Assembly: GCA_015487825.1 (NCBI GenBank)
Contig: WFOZ01000133.1
Location: 1 to 5,362, forward strand
Origin: Planctomycetaceae bacterium
Lineage (GTDB): Bacteria > Planctomycetota > Planctomycetia > Planctomycetales > Planctomycetaceae
DNA length: 5,362 nucleotides
Reading direction: 5' to 3'
This document shows positions 1 to 5,262 of the stretch, one piece after another. The notes under the pieces were generated by a model. That model searched no databases. It was not told where the DNA came from and saw nothing but the letters and a program-made list of their open reading frames with translations. The number at the start of each line of letters is the position of its first letter. Positions within the stretch are counted from its first letter, which is position 1. A program made the translations under genes and the position numbers.

Positions 1-1
1 C

Positions 2-781
2 GGGTTGATCTATCCGACATCGGGACAGGCAACCGTTCTGGGACACATTCCGTGGAAACGAGAGAATGCGTATCGTAGAAATTTTTCGCTGGTGATGGGC
101 CAGAAAAATCAGCTCTGGTGGGATATCCCTGCTCAGGAATCGTTTCGACTGCATCAAGCGATCTACAAAATTCCGGAGCAGGAATTTGATCACCGTCTTG
201 ATGAACTGGTCTCACTTCTGGAAGTTGGCAAACTGGTTCGCCAACCCGTGCGTGAACTTTCCCTGGGAGAACGGATGCGGATGGAGCTGATCGCCTCGCT
301 GCTTCATAACCCTCGTGTGCTTTTTCTGGATGAACCGACAATCGGGCTTGATGTTGTCAGTCAGAAACGTGTCCAGGAGTTTTTGAAATACTATCAACAG
401 CAGCAGAAAATTACCGTTGTGCTGACAAGCCATTATATGAAAGATGTGGAATCACTTTGTAAACGAGTGATTGTTATCAACGATGGAGAAATCCGACATG
501 ATGGCAGTTTAAGTGATATTGTTGATCGCTTCAGTATGTATAAAGTAATTTCTCTCGTTTTTCATGATGGAAAAATCCCCGACGATCTGGACAACTACGG
601 GATACTTCTTGAAGCCGAACCACCCGGGGTCAAGTTGAGCGTAGAACGCGAGCGGGTCTCAGAAGTTCTTGGCTCGCTGCTTTCGCGATATCAGGTTGAT
701 GACCTTACCGTCGAAGAGCGTCCTCTCGAAGATGTCTTCGCAGATTTATTTGACGATCAGAAAACAGAGAAACCGGCGTAA
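2..781 (+). CDS. ABC-2 type transporter ATP-binding protein, 5'-truncated by the window edge
   Basis: This is the nucleotide-binding subunit of an ABC transporter. It would hydrolyse ATP at the cytoplasmic face of the inner membrane to drive a separate ABC-2 permease. Visible motifs, numbered from the TTG at 5, are a Q-loop ([10 protein letters not shown]33), an LSLGE signature (85-89, a variant of LSGGQ) directly after RE, a Walker B (VLFLDEP, 105-111), a D-loop (GLD) and the switch histidine in [10 protein letters not shown] (H143). About 90 further residues form a C-terminal extension typical of NatA/DrrA-like exporters. The codon before the TTG reads Gly, giving GLIYPTSG, which is internal to this family. 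The TTG is therefore not the real start, and roughly the first 50 residues with Walker A lie upstream of the window. The permease is not visible and was probably encoded upstream or elsewhere, because the next gene is convergent. The substrate cannot be inferred; the [11 protein letters not shown] variant occurs in a subgroup of exporters. Confidence 0.93.
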   Translation, partial: GLIYPTSGQATVLGHIPWKRENAYRRNFSLVMGQKNQLWWDIPAQESFRLHQAIYKIPEQEFDHRLDELVSLLEVGKLVRQPVRELSLGERMRMELIASLLHNPRVLFLDEPTIGLDVVSQKRVQEFLKYYQQQQKITVVLTSHYMKDVESLCKRVIVINDGEIRHDGSLSDIVDRFSMYKVISLVFHDGKIPDDLDNYGILLEAEPPGVKLSVERERVSEVLGSLLSRYQVDDLTVEERPLEDVFADLFDDQKTEKPA

Positions 782-798
782 AAAAATTGACGTTGGTG

Positions 799-823
799 AT
801 GGCTGTCAAAACAAACCAGCCAT
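799..823. terminator. Possible weak terminator hairpin between convergent genes
   Basis: The arms ATGGCTG (799-805) and CAGCCAT (817-823) form a perfect 7-bp stem with an 11-nt loop, in the 48-bp gap between the ABC ATPase stop and the synthase stop. Seven A residues at 780-786 give a U run for minus-strand transcripts, but about 12 nt after the stem, which is too far for a classical intrinsic terminator. No T tract follows on the plus strand. Its place between convergent genes is the main argument for a termination role. Confidence 0.35.
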
Positions 824-829
824 GCCCGG

Positions 830-2038
830 CTATTGCGTGACTTCTTCCACCCATTGTTTAAGCAGTTCAAACTGCAAAGCAAATTCCGGAGTGGTTGTTC
901 CCATCGGGCTTTTGAAGAAGCAGGCCAGATGTTCCTGAATGCCACTTCTGCCGAGTCGCTGTTGCAGTTCGCTGAGGCGGATTAAATCGAGAACCAGCGG
1001 AGCAGCCAAAATAGAATCGCTTCCCTGCCAGGTAAGCTGCAATGTCATTTTCGTATTCAGAAAACCTTCAAAGTGAATATGATCCCAGGCTGTTTTCCAA
1101 TCTCCCAGAGATTCAATGTACTCGATCGAAACGAGCGACTGCAGGTCATAGCCAAGGATATCTGAAAGTAAATGTGCTTTGGAATGAACTTTCGTCGCTT
1201 TGTTTTCCGGATCGTTCAGCACTATCCCATCCATGTTCCCAAAGATGTTGTGCCCAACCCAACTGAGGACCTGAAGATTACGAGCAGCAAACATCGGTGC
1301 AAGCACACTTTTAAGCAGGGTCTCCCCTGTTTTCCCATCTCGCCCGCAATGGGCTACTTTTCTGGTTTCCGCCAGTTCAATTACAGCAGGCAGCTCTGAA
1401 GCAATCGAAGGTGTAAAATTGACGAATGCACAACCTGCCTTAAAGGCCGCGATCGCATACAAAGAGCTGGCCGGAATCGGCGAGGTATCACTGCTTTGAA
1501 GAATCGCGTCTAATTCGGACCACGTTTCAGGAACACTGGAAAGATCCATCGCCGGTTCGGTTGAAGCCAGATTGACGACAATTACCTGATCGAGCTGATG
1601 ATTGCTGCGGAATTGCTCGATATCGGACTGTATTCTTTTTAATGCGACTGCTGGCGTTTCCCCAATCTGCTTTTTGGCGTCATCACACGATATTTTTTCA
1701 ATCATTGAGCCCACATTGATCAGTGTGCCCTGTTTGACGTTTGCATCGAATTCTTCCAGAACCGGTGCGACAGCGGAAAGCAGATCCGCAGAAAAAAGAT
1801 TCGATTTTTCGACTAACTCCTGAGCAGCATTTAGAAAACCGATCTGCCGAACTTCATGCCCGCCAACAACAAACTCACTCCAGCCAGCTAAAGGTACGTT
1901 TTGAAAAAGAGGTAACTCGGAAACCAGGCCGGTTAACGGTGCAATCTCTTTCTGTAACGCTACCAGACCAACAACAGAAGTCGTCGCAACTCCTCCCCAG
2001 GCCCCAATAAACCATATCCCTGTTTTTCGTTCACTCAT
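830..2038 (-). CDS. ino1: Inositol-3-phosphate synthase (myo-inositol-1-phosphate synthase)
   Basis: This cytoplasmic NAD-dependent enzyme converts D-glucose 6-phosphate to 1D-myo-inositol 3-phosphate, the entry step to inositol lipids and inositol-derived solutes or thiols. The 402-residue product opens with a Rossmann nucleotide loop, GAWGGVATT (12-20). Family landmarks follow: VNLASTEP (155-162), FVNFTPS (205-211), GRDGKTGETLLKSVLAP (232-248), a glycine-rich NIFGNMDG (264-271), GDWKTAWDH (312-320) and GSDSILAAPLVLDLIRL (339-355). The lysines in GKTGETLLK and GDWK fall in segments that hold active-site lysines in characterised synthases; that assignment is by pattern, not alignment. The length is close to archaeal and actinobacterial forms and shorter than the eukaryotic enzyme of just over 500 residues. 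The start is the ATG in AAATGAGTG, since the nucleotide loop begins ten residues later; upstream there is only a weak purine-rich stretch (ACAGAACGAA). It lies 98 bp downstream of the reductase on the same strand, with no clear terminator between them, so cotranscription is possible. Confidence 0.93.
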   Translation of the reverse strand: MSERKTGIWFIGAWGGVATTSVVGLVALQKEIAPLTGLVSELPLFQNVPLAGWSEFVVGGHEVRQIGFLNAAQELVEKSNLFSADLLSAVAPVLEEFDANVKQGTLINVGSMIEKISCDDAKKQIGETPAVALKRIQSDIEQFRSNHQLDQVIVVNLASTEPAMDLSSVPETWSELDAILQSSDTSPIPASSLYAIAAFKAGCAFVNFTPSIASELPAVIELAETRKVAHCGRDGKTGETLLKSVLAPMFAARNLQVLSWVGHNIFGNMDGIVLNDPENKATKVHSKAHLLSDILGYDLQSLVSIEYIESLGDWKTAWDHIHFEGFLNTKMTLQLTWQGSDSILAAPLVLDLIRLSELQQRLGRSGIQEHLACFFKSPMGTTTPEFALQFELLKQWVEEVTQ

Positions 2039-2116
2039 TTCGTTCTGTTTCAGTTTTCTTATTACTCAATGCTGTCGTTGCGTTGGCTGGGTCGTGCCCC
2101 GGCTGCTTCACTGGAT

Positions 2117-2144
2117 ATTATCTTACCAAAATTATCTTACCAAT
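2117..2144. repeat. 14-bp tandem direct repeat across the reductase stop codon
   Basis: ATTATCTTACCAAA (2117-2130) is followed at once by ATTATCTTACCAAT (2131-2144), matching at 13 of 14 positions. The second copy encodes, on the minus strand, the end of the reductase (…Tyr-Trp-stop). The first copy lies in the 3' flank. The arrangement looks like a slippage duplication. Collapsing it to one copy would leave the reading frame and stop codon unchanged. Confidence 0.8.
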
Positions 2145-3075
2145 ACTTTTCAAAATGAATATTCCCCGGCTGCCGGCTTTGATCCAATGTCATTCCCTGT
2201 TCAGTCAGAATTTCTATCATTCCTTTTGTTTGAGGAAATTCATGACTACCATCTTCTTTACGAGTTGGAATACCGATCATATCAGGGTTACCACAGAGGA
2301 AAACATGTGTGGAATCAGGGTTGATTGCCCAACCAAATTCCTGCTCGAAGTTTTCCGGAGCAATCACATCCTGTAAATACCGTTTGCCGACATAATCGTG
2401 GCGCGAGGTATCCAGATTTTCCGGCTCTCGGGTTGTATAAAGACGATACTGATAATTAGGAAACATCTCTTCGAGTTTCGCCTGCTCTTCAAGATAAGCT
2501 GCATCCCCTCGATAGCGGACACAGGTCATCGAAACAATATTACCTTTGTGGCCGCGTTTAAGAAGCTCTGCCACCATGGCGTTATGCGGAGCTTCCCCGG
2601 TACCTGTCCCGGCAAGAATAATATCGTCATCCTGCCCGATCGGAGCCAGTGTGTAATGACCAACCACATGGCGGCTCATATGCAAACGATCTCCCTTATG
2701 CAGCGCAAAGAGCCGGGGGGTCAACGGTGGACGTTTGGGAAGTTCGCCGTCTGATCGAACAACAAGTGTGATATAAAATTCCACATAATCGTAGTCTCTG
2801 CAACTGACAAGCTTTCCATGTTCATCCAGCATTGTACAGGCAACTGAATAAGCACGTTTAATCAGTTTGCTTCGCTGTTTCTCATCCTCGATAGTACTCG
2901 GACCATCTGAGCGATCTTCCCAGCCCCCTAACGCGAGAATCGTATATTGCCCCGGTTCATATTCTAGGCGATCTCCATCCGGTATCACACGAATCTTCAT
3001 TAAGTGTTCGTGAATGAGTTCAAAATAGGTAATTGTTGCGTTGTAGTGCTTGTTTCGCAGTTCAGAAATATCCAC
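2137..3075 (-). CDS. fpr: Ferredoxin/flavodoxin-NADP(+) reductase, Fpr-like
   Basis: This FAD flavoprotein moves electrons between NADPH and a ferredoxin or flavodoxin in the cytoplasm. The 312-residue protein has an N-terminal FAD-binding barrel with PGQYTIL (41-47) and the flavin motif RAYS (74-77). A nucleotide-binding domain follows, with GTGTGEAP (156-163), VSMTCVRYRGD (181-191) and CGNPDMI (261-267). It ends in HFEKYW; a terminal aromatic residue is usual for the Fpr subfamily, and E. coli Fpr also ends in Trp. It is about 60 residues longer than E. coli Fpr. Extra sequence is visible around 49-72 (a charged loop after the barrel strand) and at 268-284 (after the CGNP motif). The GTG at 3075 is chosen because the first barrel strand (YNATITYFEL) starts at residue 11 and the next in-frame Met is residue 26, inside the fold. 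Only a weak GGA lies upstream of the GTG. A promoter-like -10 with a dyad and a leader hairpin lie upstream. The electron partner is not encoded in the window. Confidence 0.92.
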   Translation of the reverse strand: MDISELRNKHYNATITYFELIHEHLMKIRVIPDGDRLEYEPGQYTILALGGWEDRSDGPSTIEDEKQRSKLIKRAYSVACTMLDEHGKLVSCRDYDYVEFYITLVVRSDGELPKRPPLTPRLFALHKGDRLHMSRHVVGHYTLAPIGQDDDIILAGTGTGEAPHNAMVAELLKRGHKGNIVSMTCVRYRGDAAYLEEQAKLEEMFPNYQYRLYTTREPENLDTSRHDYVGKRYLQDVIAPENFEQEFGWAINPDSTHVFLCGNPDMIGIPTRKEDGSHEFPQTKGMIEILTEQGMTLDQSRQPGNIHFEKYW

Positions 3076-3097
3076 TTATTTTTTCCGTGAATCAAAC

Positions 3098-3125
3098 GGG
3101 AGTACCATCAACAGGTACAACTCCC
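3098..3125 (-). promoter_or_regulatory. Leader hairpin upstream of the reductase
   Basis: On the plus strand GGGAGTACC (3098-3106) pairs with GGTA (3114-3117) plus CTCCC (3121-3125), leaving CAA (3118-3120) as a bulge and a 7-nt loop ATCAACA. The stem has nine pairs. In the minus-strand transcript it ends 22 nt before the GTG start, and no T run follows, so it is not an ordinary terminator. It could be a 5'-UTR stability or control element, or an imperfect protein-binding dyad. The pairing is seen directly; the role is inferred. Confidence 0.45.
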
Positions 3126-3168
3126 TGCAATCAGTTTTGAAAACAATCTATCGGACAATCAGGACCAA

Positions 3169-3188
3169 TTTATACACCTGAAGGTGTA
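3169..3188 (-). promoter_or_regulatory. Putative reductase promoter: TATAAA box with overlapping 16-bp operator-like dyad
   Basis: TACACCT-GA-AGGTGTA (3173-3188) is a perfect inverted repeat with 7-bp arms and a 2-nt centre. On the minus strand its last two bases are the first two of TATAAA (3174-3169), a good -10 hexamer about 95 nt upstream of the GTG. I see no convincing -35 at 16-18 nt, which would fit a promoter needing an activator. A dyad overlapping the -10 is a typical operator position. The regulator cannot be named from the site. As an RNA hairpin it would have no T run, so a terminator is unlikely. Confidence 0.45.
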
Positions 3189-3260
3189 ATAGCCCGTTGC
3201 TTGCCTCAGATTAGCGACAGAGTGGAAAAACATCAAAGAACGACCATGCGATTTCCAGAT

Positions 3261-3283
3261 ATTTTACTGTTTAATGGTAAAAT
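3261..3283. repeat. AT-rich inverted repeat, 7-bp arms
   Basis: ATTTTAC (3261-3267) and GTAAAAT (3277-3283) are perfect complements around a 9-nt centre, TGTTTAATG. It lies in the non-coding gap about 105 nt past the end of the gene relic and about 75 bp upstream of the reductase dyad. It could be a protein-binding site or a weak RNA hairpin. No T run follows on either strand, and such an AT-rich dyad could arise by chance. Confidence 0.3.
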
Positions 3284-3387
3284 CAATTCTGAAAAGCAAT
3301 GACCAGAGGCAGAAAGACTGAGAAAGCGGTCTCTCCCGGCTGCATTGCAGGAATACTGAGCCACTCAATGCTACAAACGGAGCAACT

Positions 3388-3510
3388 TCAGGGGACCGAA
3401 ATCAGAATATCGTACCCGACTCCCGCTGGGCCGTTTTGATCATCCTTGCCATCCGGACCGACACTGTAAAGCTTAAATGATTTTCCATCGGAAACGCTGG
3501 GAATCCCACT
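3388..3510 (-). pseudogene. Broken gene tail: C-terminal relic of a pseudopilin-like protein
   Basis: Reading on the minus strand past the acetyltransferase stop, the same frame runs TAA-TAG and then 40 sense codons to a TGA at 3390-3388. The frame contains FKLYSVGPDGKDD and ends YDILISVP. I recognise this as the C-terminal signature of planctomycete proteins whose ends resemble type II secretion GspG pseudopilins (compare LYSLGADG followed by an acidic end). That identification is from memory of the family and was not searched. There is no start codon with a ribosome site, and everything upstream in this orientation is acetyltransferase coding sequence. The body of the original gene is therefore missing, most simply through deletion or through arrival of the acetyltransferase gene. 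A chance open frame could have this length but is unlikely to carry such a patterned motif. Confidence 0.6.
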
Positions 3511-3513
3511 CTA

Positions 3514-4503
3514 TTATTGCAATTCATCAGCCGGCGCCGCTGTATTTAATGCTTTGTGATAAACGATGCCACTATCTATCTGTGTGAAACCTGCTCCTTC
3601 AACAAGCTTGACAACATCTTTTTTATCCAGTGGAACATGAACTTCAGTTAGCGTGACCATCTCATTTTTCAGACGCCGTCCGACTTCTATCAATAATGCC
3701 TGAGCGTATCCTTTTCTTCGCTGGGCTTCGTCCACGTAAAGATCGAGTAACCCGACAGCACGTTCATTCCACGTAGGAATGTAAAAATCAAGCCCGATGA
3801 CAGAAACCCCCGCTACCGGTTCGGAGCCATTTTTCGGACAGAGCTCAAACTGTAGATAGTCGTATCGCCCCATGCGAACCATCCACCACCAATCAACGTA
3901 ATGAGGCTGGTCGGTCATGTTAACTTCCATCTTCCGCCGAATGTTAATCAGACGAAAATTGATGGGGTCGCGCGATGTCTGTAAATTTTTCTGAAACACA
4001 CCATGCTTTTCGTACTCGGAAAAACCGGAGGCCTTGAGAAAAGGGTGTAGCGATTCGTGAGATTCCAGAAAACCGGAAGCCTTGCTGCCTCCATAAATTC
4101 CGGTATAAAATGGATCTCGCTCCAGCGAAGGCCCGGCAAACAATTCGGTAGCTCCTTTTGACCGTGCATAGTTTTCAGCCTCTTGAAGCAATTGGCGACC
4201 AACCTGTCTGCCGCGAGACTGTGGATCAACAACAATGGCACAAATGACAGCCTTTGTGTGATCCAGTGCAGTATGTTCTGCGTTCACACAAAAGCCAACA
4301 TGCACAAATCCAAGCAGCCCCCCCTCTTTTTCTGCTACAATCAGTCCTTCAGGGTCGAAATATGTATGAGCCAGCGCAGCGGTATCGAAAATATCACAGG
4401 AGATCGGAGCTGCTACCCCTCTACCGAGGTAGGAGGCATTCCACAACCTGACTAGTTCCGGAGGATCAAAATTTCGAAATGTACGGAAAAAGACGTCTGC
4501 CAT
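3514..4503 (-). CDS. Tandem-GNAT N-acetyltransferase (two acetyltransferase domains)
   Basis: The 329-residue protein contains two GCN5-related acetyltransferase (acetyl-CoA binding) domains. The N-terminal half carries VICAIVVDP (86-94) followed by SRGRQVGRQLL (96-106), a pyrophosphate-binding loop that departs from the usual R-x-x-G-x-G/A: Q100 replaces the middle glycine. The C-terminal half carries LLDLYVDEAQRRKGYAQALL (252-271), where R262-x-x-G265-x-A267 matches the consensus, and ends with VEGAGFTQIDSGIVYHK (301-317). The second domain is therefore probably the active one, and the first may be structural or have a relaxed site. Two-domain GNATs of about this size include mycothiol synthase MshD, where the C-terminal domain is catalytic; similarity here is architectural only, and the substrate is unknown. 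The ATG at 4503 is used because the first strand starts at once (VFFRTFR). No good Shine-Dalgarno precedes it. A TTGAAA (minus strand, 4545-4540) could be a -35, but its -10 is poor. The gene is divergent from the small regulator and its stop is followed by an in-frame gene relic. Confidence 0.85.
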   Translation of the reverse strand: MADVFFRTFRNFDPPELVRLWNASYLGRGVAAPISCDIFDTAALAHTYFDPEGLIVAEKEGGLLGFVHVGFCVNAEHTALDHTKAVICAIVVDPQSRGRQVGRQLLQEAENYARSKGATELFAGPSLERDPFYTGIYGGSKASGFLESHESLHPFLKASGFSEYEKHGVFQKNLQTSRDPINFRLINIRRKMEVNMTDQPHYVDWWWMVRMGRYDYLQFELCPKNGSEPVAGVSVIGLDFYIPTWNERAVGLLDLYVDEAQRRKGYAQALLIEVGRRLKNEMVTLTEVHVPLDKKDVVKLVEGAGFTQIDSGIVYHKALNTAAPADELQ

Positions 4504-4650
4504 ATTACTAATGGTTTATTTCTTTGCGACTTGCGCTAATTTCAAAAGTTTCCACCAGGTAGTGAAGGTCAAAACGGAACAGACATCCCGGGAAATTAAA
4601 GGTGACTTTACAAAACCGGCTTCAATTCAAATTTACTGATCAAACAAAAA

Positions 4651-4675
4651 TACAGTACAAGCTGTAGGATATAAT
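4651..4675 (+). promoter_or_regulatory. Promoter with operator-like dyad upstream of the small regulator gene
   Basis: TATAAT at 4670-4675 matches the -10 consensus perfectly. Three bases upstream lies TACAG-TACAAG-CTGTA (4651-4666), an inverted repeat with perfect 5-bp arms and a 6-nt centre, occupying the space between the -10 and where a -35 would be. No TTGACA-like hexamer is present at 16-18 nt (the region reads AAAAATAC). An activator binding the dyad, or a repressor blocking the spacer, would fit. Transcription would start near 4682, giving a leader of about 75 nt before the ATG. Confidence 0.45.
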
Positions 4676-4694
4676 TTCCAATTTAGTGATATCA

Positions 4695-4711
4695 TTCAGA
4701 GATACTCTGAA
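4695..4711 (+). promoter_or_regulatory. 17-bp perfect inverted repeat in the leader of the small regulator gene
   Basis: TTCAGAG-ATA-CTCTGAA has 7-bp perfect arms and a 3-nt centre. It begins about 20 nt past the predicted -10 box and ends 5 nt before GGAGGG (4717-4722). It could be a second protein operator, or an RNA hairpin placed to influence access to the ribosome site. No T run follows, so it is not an intrinsic terminator. Confidence 0.45.
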
Positions 4712-4733
4712 CCCTTGGAGGGATCATATCAGC

Positions 4734-4760
4734 TTGCTCGAGAGAACAGTAGTCAAATGA
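4734..4760 (+). CDS. Candidate eight-codon leader mini-ORF, coupled to the next gene
   Basis: GGAGGG at 4717-4722 is the strongest Shine-Dalgarno-like sequence in the window, yet it lies 34 nt before the ATG of the regulator. The first start-type codon at a usable distance is the TTG at 4734, 11 nt after the motif. It opens a frame of eight sense codons (LERTVVK after the start) that ends in TGA at 4758-4760. The TGA overlaps the downstream ATG (4757-4759) as ATGA, the classical geometry of translational coupling. The alternative is that GGAGGG is fortuitous and the regulator starts independently. Translation of the mini-ORF is inferred from geometry alone; the peptide shows no regulatory motif such as a run of one amino acid. 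Confidence 0.35.
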   Translation: MLERTVVK

Positions 4761-5170
4761 GTACGATATCTGACGAAGAATTACTGGCTTATGCCGACGA
4801 ACAGCTTGAGACGGAATTATCTGCTCAAGTAGAAAAGATGCTGCGGCGCGAGCAATCTCAACGAGAACGCCTGCGAAATCTACTGGAACAGAGAGACCAG
4901 GGGAATCTGGGAGTGGGAGATATCTGGAGGCATGAACGCCTCAGTTGTCCGAAGCGTTCGGAACTGGGACTGTTTCTGCTTAACGCACTCGACAGCGATC
5001 ACCGGAACTACATTACATTTCACCTCCAACTGGTCGGTTGTAACTACTGTCTGGCGTCGCTCGAAGAAATGCAAGCTGCCTCAGCCACCGAAGAAATCGA
5101 TCAGAAGGCGGCAAAACGAAGGAAGCAACTCTTCGTTACCTCAGCAGGTTTGTTACGAAAATCGAATTGA
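4757..5170 (+). CDS. Small Cys/His protein, probable zinc-binding anti-sigma-like regulator
   Basis: The 137-residue protein starts SDEELLAYADEQLE, the kind of short acidic helix seen at the N-terminus of anti-sigma factors. A charged, probably helical or coiled stretch follows (about 17-47, rich in E, R and Q). The core RLSCPKRSELGLFLLNAL (61-78) leads into YITFHLQLVGCNYC (85-98). H89-x5-C95-x2-C98, perhaps with C64, resembles the HxxxCxxC zinc site of ZAS-type anti-sigma domains but with wider His-Cys spacing. The basic C-terminus reads KAAKRRKQLF…SAGLLRKSN. I recall this core as common in planctomycetes; its biochemical role is not established to my knowledge. It has no membrane segment, so it would be cytoplasmic. 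An in-frame TTG at 4715 would add 14 residues, but it has no ribosome site and the conserved part begins after the ATG, so the ATG at 4757 is preferred. No sigma factor or kinase partner is visible in the window. Confidence 0.75.
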   Translation: MSTISDEELLAYADEQLETELSAQVEKMLRREQSQRERLRNLLEQRDQGNLGVGDIWRHERLSCPKRSELGLFLLNALDSDHRNYITFHLQLVGCNYCLASLEEMQAASATEEIDQKAAKRRKQLFVTSAGLLRKSN

Positions 5171-5238
5171 TGTTGGTCAGACAATAGCAGCAATCCGCCC
5201 GAAAATTGAGCAAGTAGTGCATCTTCAATCTTTTGATG

Positions 5239-5262
5239 TTGGGGGTGATTGAAGTTCCCCAA
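5239..5262 (+). promoter_or_regulatory. Hairpin TTGGGG/CCCCAA downstream of the small regulator
   Basis: TTGGGG (5239-5244) pairs with CCCCAA (5257-5262) around a 12-nt loop, about 70 nt after the regulator stop. It could attenuate read-through, but only AGTTTGTGG follows, with no real T tract. If the next gene starts at the TTG at 5249, that codon lies in the loop, so the structure could affect its translation instead. Confidence 0.3.

Larger units (their letters stand above)
3076..3513. other. 438-bp gap between acetyltransferase and reductase; no intact gene
   Basis: I see no intact gene here. Read on the minus strand from the acetyltransferase, it holds a 40-codon broken gene tail (3510-3388). 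Next comes a stretch with only weak dyads: GCATTG/CAATGC at 3342-3371 with an 18-nt loop, and ATTTTAC/GTAAAAT at 3261-3283. None of these is followed by a T run. A 16-bp dyad on a TATAAA box (3169-3188) and a leader hairpin (3098-3125) come last, and are probably control elements of the reductase gene. No convincing intrinsic terminator for the acetyltransferase was found. Confidence 0.7.

Noticed and set aside
2097..2173. 10-bp repeat CCCCGGCTGC at 2097-2106 and 2164-2173
   Set aside because: One copy lies inside reductase coding sequence and there are only two copies; most likely chance.
2083..2376. Plus-strand ORFs antisense to the end of the reductase
   Set aside because: They overlap a clearly conserved reductase on the other strand, and their translations show no family motif.
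3173..3188. Intrinsic terminator for the acetyltransferase transcript
   Set aside because: The stem is short, GC-poor and not followed by T residues; its overlap with a TATAAA box fits an operator better.
3299..3436. Plus-strand ORF of about 45 codons in the acetyltransferase-reductase gap
   Set aside because: It has no ribosome site, its residues look random, and it overlaps the better supported antisense relic at 3388-3510.
4183..4455. Plus-strand ORFs antisense to the acetyltransferase
   Set aside because: They are shadows of a gene with recognisable GNAT motifs; codons and residues look unselected.
830..4503. A complete mycothiol-type biosynthetic operon
   Set aside because: Only the inositol synthase and an architecturally similar GNAT are present; the other pathway enzymes are absent from the window and a 438-bp gap splits the genes.
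4651..4666. LexA/SOS box
   Set aside because: The dyad reads ACAG-N6-CTGT, the reverse arm order and a different spacing from the enterobacterial CTGT-N8-ACAG box.
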